This document shows, piece after piece, positions 7,138 to 8,671 of a stretch of DNA of 8,671 nucleotides. The position numbers and the translations under genes were made by a program. Position 1 is the first letter of the stretch, and every line of letters begins with the position of its first letter. Origin of the DNA: an uncultured Dorea sp. (lineage in GTDB: Bacteria > Bacillota > Clostridia > Lachnospirales > Lachnospiraceae); NCBI GenBank assembly GCA_910579335.1, contig CAJTUQ010000098.1, forward strand, positions 1-8,671, given 5' to 3'. The notes below the pieces were generated by a model. The model was not told where the DNA came from. It ran no database searches and was given only the letters and a program-made list of their open reading frames with translations.

Positions 7138-7348
7138 AATGCGATTCCTTTCCGCAGTTTATCCTTAAACCATCCCGCCCTGCCGACGCGATAAACGACA
7201 ATCCACTTTCTTTTGCAGGCGATTGCTTTTTTGCGATTTCCAGCGGGACTCTCCCACCAGTATAGATGATGCATCTCTTCAAGTCAATTTCATTTCCAAG
7301 GGCAAAACCAACTGCAAAAGATTTTAGAGAATTTTCGGATATGCTTTG
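7112..7348 (-). pseudogene. fdhD: fdhD C-terminal remnant
   Basis: The minus-strand frame here encodes a decayed tail of FdhD, the sulfurtransferase that activates formate dehydrogenase. 'AVGFALGNEIDLKRCIIYT' followed by 'GGRVPLEIAKK' matches the FdhD segment that follows the Gly-Arg-His-Asn motif and runs into Gly-Arg-Val. 'SPAKESGLSFIASAGRDGLR' matches its last helix and strand. Intact FdhD is roughly 250 residues. Everything upstream, including the catalytic Cys-x-x-Cys loop, is missing, and the stretch normally between 'AKK' and 'SP' (about 10-20 residues) is also deleted. The frame runs to a stop at 7382 and its only upstream start, a TTG at 7367-7369, sits inside the tRNA terminator, so no translation signal remains. 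The end overlaps the xdhC-like start by 26 bases, which suggests an ancestral fdhD-xdhC operon. The assignment rests on recalled family motifs. Confidence 0.72.
7259..7287 (-). promoter_or_regulatory. Near-consensus sigma-70-type promoter upstream of the xdhC-like gene
   Basis: On the minus strand TTGACT (7282-7287) and TATACT (7259-7264) are separated by exactly 17 bases, each one mismatch from consensus. Initiation near 7252 would leave a leader of about 115 bases before the GTG at 7137. The elements fall inside codons for conserved FdhD residues (Ile-Asp-Leu and Tyr-Thr), so the match could be coincidental. It is however the only good promoter between the tRNA terminator and the xdhC-like gene. 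Confidence 0.5.
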
Positions 7349-7395
7349 AAAATACAAAAAACACCTCAAAGCCAGTAAATATCAGGCTTTGAGGT
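7349..7395 (-). terminator. Rho-independent terminator of the tRNA unit
   Basis: Read on the minus strand, a perfect 11-bp stem (ACCTCAAAGCC with GGCTTTGAGGT, arms at 7385-7395 and 7363-7373) with an 11-base loop is followed at once by GTTTTTTGTATTTT (7349-7362). It starts 15 bases after the 3' end of tRNA-Pro, as expected for the end of a tRNA operon. The U-tract abuts the fdhD remnant. Confidence 0.92.
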
Positions 7396-7410
7396 ATTCA
7401 ACTTAAAAAT

Positions 7411-7483
<73 letters not shown>

Positions 7484-7490
7484 TTATGTA

Positions 7491-7519
7491 ACCGGATACT
7501 TAATGTGACAATATCCGGT
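7491..7519 (-). repeat. Inverted repeat in the tRNA-Gln/tRNA-Pro spacer
   Basis: The 52-base spacer between the two tRNAs holds a perfect 8-bp inverted repeat, ACCGGATA (7491-7498) and TATCCGGT (7512-7519), around a 13-base centre. There is no U-tract after it and a second tRNA follows, so it is more likely a precursor-RNA hairpin that shapes processing than a terminator. Confidence 0.55.
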
Positions 7520-7535
7520 GCCCCTGCCAAGGAAC

Positions 7536-7605
7536 TACGGATAGAGGACTCGAACCTCTACTAACAGAGTCAGAGTCTGCTGTGCTGCCATTACACCAAT
7601 CCGCA
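7536..7605 (-). tRNA. tRNA-Gln (anticodon CTG)
   Basis: The 70-base cloverleaf has acceptor stem TGCGGAT/ATCCGTA (one G-T pair), D-arm GTGT/GCAC with a short 7-base loop, and anticodon stem GCAGA/TCTGT with loop CTCTGAC giving anticodon CTG (reads CAG). The variable loop is TAGT and the T-arm AGAGG/CCTCT has loop TTCGAGT. No CCA is encoded. It is the first gene of the tRNA unit. Confidence 0.95.
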
Positions 7606-7640
7606 TTACTCGTTGCTTCTCTGTCAGACGCAACATGGTT

Positions 7641-7690
7641 ATTATACCAGACTTGGAAGAAAAATCAAGTCTTTTTTTCATTTTTTTTTA
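7641..7690 (-). promoter_or_regulatory. tRNA operon promoter with A-tract upstream element
   Basis: On the minus strand TTGATT (7663-7668) and a perfect TATAAT (7641-7646) are 16 bases apart. TG precedes the -10 by one base, which makes it extended. Immediately upstream of the -35 are two A-tracts (7671-7690) in the position of an UP element, as usual for strong stable-RNA promoters. Initiation near 7634 gives a leader of about 29 bases before tRNA-Gln. Confidence 0.88.
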
Positions 7691-7724
7691 AAAAACTCAA
7701 AAAATGGTTACTTTTCATAGGTAT

Positions 7725-7760
7725 CCCCCGGTCAATCCAGCTTAAGTGATTGGCCGGGGG
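7725..7760 (-). terminator. Long GC-rich hairpin, possible permease terminator or dispersed palindrome
   Basis: A 13-bp stem pairs 7725-7737 with 7748-7760 around a 10-base loop. It is perfect on the + strand if one U-G pair is allowed; the same position is an A-C mismatch on the minus strand. It lies 44 bases beyond the permease stop, where a terminator belongs. No U-tract follows directly on the minus strand: T-runs start about 20 bases later (7690-7705). CTTAAG occurs both in the loop (7741-7746) and just outside the stem (7761-7766). The structure is sure; its role is not. Confidence 0.45.
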
Positions 7761-7804
7761 CTTAAGAGTCACGGTTCATGACTAATCAGGTATGCTCCCC
7801 AATT

Positions 7805-8671
7805 TTACAAGAAAATATACTTCAGTACAAACAGTACCGCGAGGATGTACATGAGCGGCGTAATCTTTTTCGCCTTACCGCACACCAGGTTGATGATTAC
7901 GTAGGAGATGACGCCGACCGCGATACCTTCGGAAATGCTGTACAACAACGGCATGGCCAGCAGGCAAAGATATGCCGGAATCGCCTCCGTCAATCCGACG
8001 AACAACAAGGCCGGAGCCGTCGCGAATCCCGGAATCGCCGTGAAAATCGGGGCGAAGATGATGGACACGAGGAACAACAGTCCGGTCACTACGGAAGCAA
8101 GGCCGGTTCTGCCGCCCTCCGCCACGCCCGCCGAGCTCTCAACGAACGTCGTGGTGGTGGAAGTGCCAAGCACCGCGCCCGCGCTGGTCGCAATCGCGTC
8201 TGCCAACAGAGCCGGCTTGATGCGGGGAAGCTTCCCGTCCTTGTCCAGCATGTCGGCCTTGTTCGCGCAGCCAATCAACGTTCCAAGCGTGTCAAACACG
8301 TCCACGAACAAGAAGGCCAGGACGATGACGATGAAATCCGTAATCCGAACGGTCGAGAAATCCGCCCGAAAGCACTGTCCGAAGGTTTGTCCAATCGCGC
8401 CGAAGTCGAAGGTGCTAAAGGACGGTAGCAAGGAATAATATCCCGCGTCCGGAGTCACCTGGTACAAGCCCGTCAACTGGCAGAGGATGCCGAGAATCCA
8501 GGTGGCGAAAATGCCAATCAGGATGGAGCCCTTTACCTTCTTCACATGAAGGATGACGATGATGAACGTGCCGATGATGGCCAACAGCGCGCTGATGCCC
8601 GCCGTGTTGAAATCCTTCGTGAAGTCAATGACGGTAACCAGCGTGCTGTCGGAGTTTACCACGATTCCCGC
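7805..8671 (-). CDS. NCS2 purine permease (AzgA-like), 3' part
   Basis: The visible 288 residues are the C-terminal two thirds of a multi-pass inner-membrane NCS2 transporter of the adenine/guanine/hypoxanthine (AzgA-like) branch. The frame stays open to the window edge (Ala-Gly-Ile-Val-Val...), so the start lies outside; the GTG at 8662 is an internal valine. Family landmarks are 'FVDVFDTLGTLIG' (visible residues about 122-134), 'GTSTTTTFVESSAGVAEGG' (about 169-187) and the terminal 'SISEGIAVGVISYVIINL'. Hydrophobic segments occur at about 26-43, 52-67, 113-129, 190-213, 230-247 and 272-288. Between 'APALLFVG' and 'LTEAIPAYL' roughly 14-20 residues found in relatives appear to be missing, which shortens a late membrane helix. 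Base composition is about 57% GC by hand count of most lines, above the roughly 48-50% of the rest. It would import purines feeding catabolism or salvage. Confidence 0.85.
   Translation of the reverse strand, partial: AGIVVNSDSTLVTVIDFTKDFNTAGISALLAIIGTFIIVILHVKKVKGSILIGIFATWILGILCQLTGLYQVTPDAGYYSLLPSFSTFDFGAIGQTFGQCFRADFSTVRITDFIVIVLAFLFVDVFDTLGTLIGCANKADMLDKDGKLPRIKPALLADAIATSAGAVLGTSTTTTFVESSAGVAEGGRTGLASVVTGLLFLVSIIFAPIFTAIPGFATAPALLFVGLTEAIPAYLCLLAMPLLYSISEGIAVGVISYVIINLVCGKAKKITPLMYILAVLFVLKYIFL

Noticed and set aside
7778..8428. 216-codon plus-strand frame rich in Arg, Gln and Gly
   Set aside because: Antisense to the permease; low-complexity composition reflects the GC-rich complementary strand.

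Overview
The window looks like chromosomal DNA of an anaerobic, moderate-GC Clostridia bacterium, probably Lachnospiraceae-like. The basis is the strong AGGAGG ribosome binding sites, tRNAs without encoded CCA, the codon style, and a gene set typical of purine-fermenting gut anaerobes. No rRNA or taxonomic marker is present, so the lineage is an inference.

Left part (about 1-5990, + strand): one compact operon-like run begins with an extended -10 promoter at the window edge. The order is a YheO/DauR-type transcriptional regulator, diaminopropionate ammonia-lyase (ygeX/dpaL), a YgeY-type M20 metallohydrolase, a YgeW-type knotted carbamoyltransferase, carbamate kinase (arcC/yqeA-like) and a RidA enamine deaminase. 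These match the lower part of the anaerobic urate/purine degradation cluster of gut bacteria. A plausible scheme is that ureido/amide groups are stripped from a 2,3-diaminopropionate skeleton, the carbamoyl phosphate formed is cashed in as ATP by carbamate kinase, the diaminopropionate is split to pyruvate and ammonia, and RidA clears the 2-aminoacrylate intermediate. The upper-pathway genes (ygfK, ssnA, hyuA, xanthine dehydrogenase subunits) are not in this window.

Middle (5991-7350): a strong hairpin separates ridA from a convergent minus-strand gene. That gene encodes an XdhC/CoxI-family molybdenum-hydroxylase maturation protein with an unusual domain order: Rossmann domain first, canonical CoxI domain last. 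Directly upstream, overlapping its start, is a decayed C-terminal remnant of fdhD (the formate dehydrogenase sulfurtransferase). A near-consensus minus-strand promoter lies inside this remnant and probably drives the xdhC-like gene.

Right part (7350-8671, - strand): a tRNA-Gln(CUG)-tRNA-Pro(CGG) transcription unit has its own A-tract/UP-like promoter and a textbook terminator that ends exactly where the fdhD remnant begins. Further right are a GC-rich hairpin region and the 3' part of an AzgA-like NCS2 purine permease. The permease runs off the window, is noticeably GC-richer than the rest, and appears to lack part of a late transmembrane segment.

Overall, a purine-catabolic operon faces molybdenum-hydroxylase maturation and purine transport genes, with signs of gene decay or rearrangement around the tRNA pair. 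I see no CRISPR array, insertion sequence, integrase or riboswitch.
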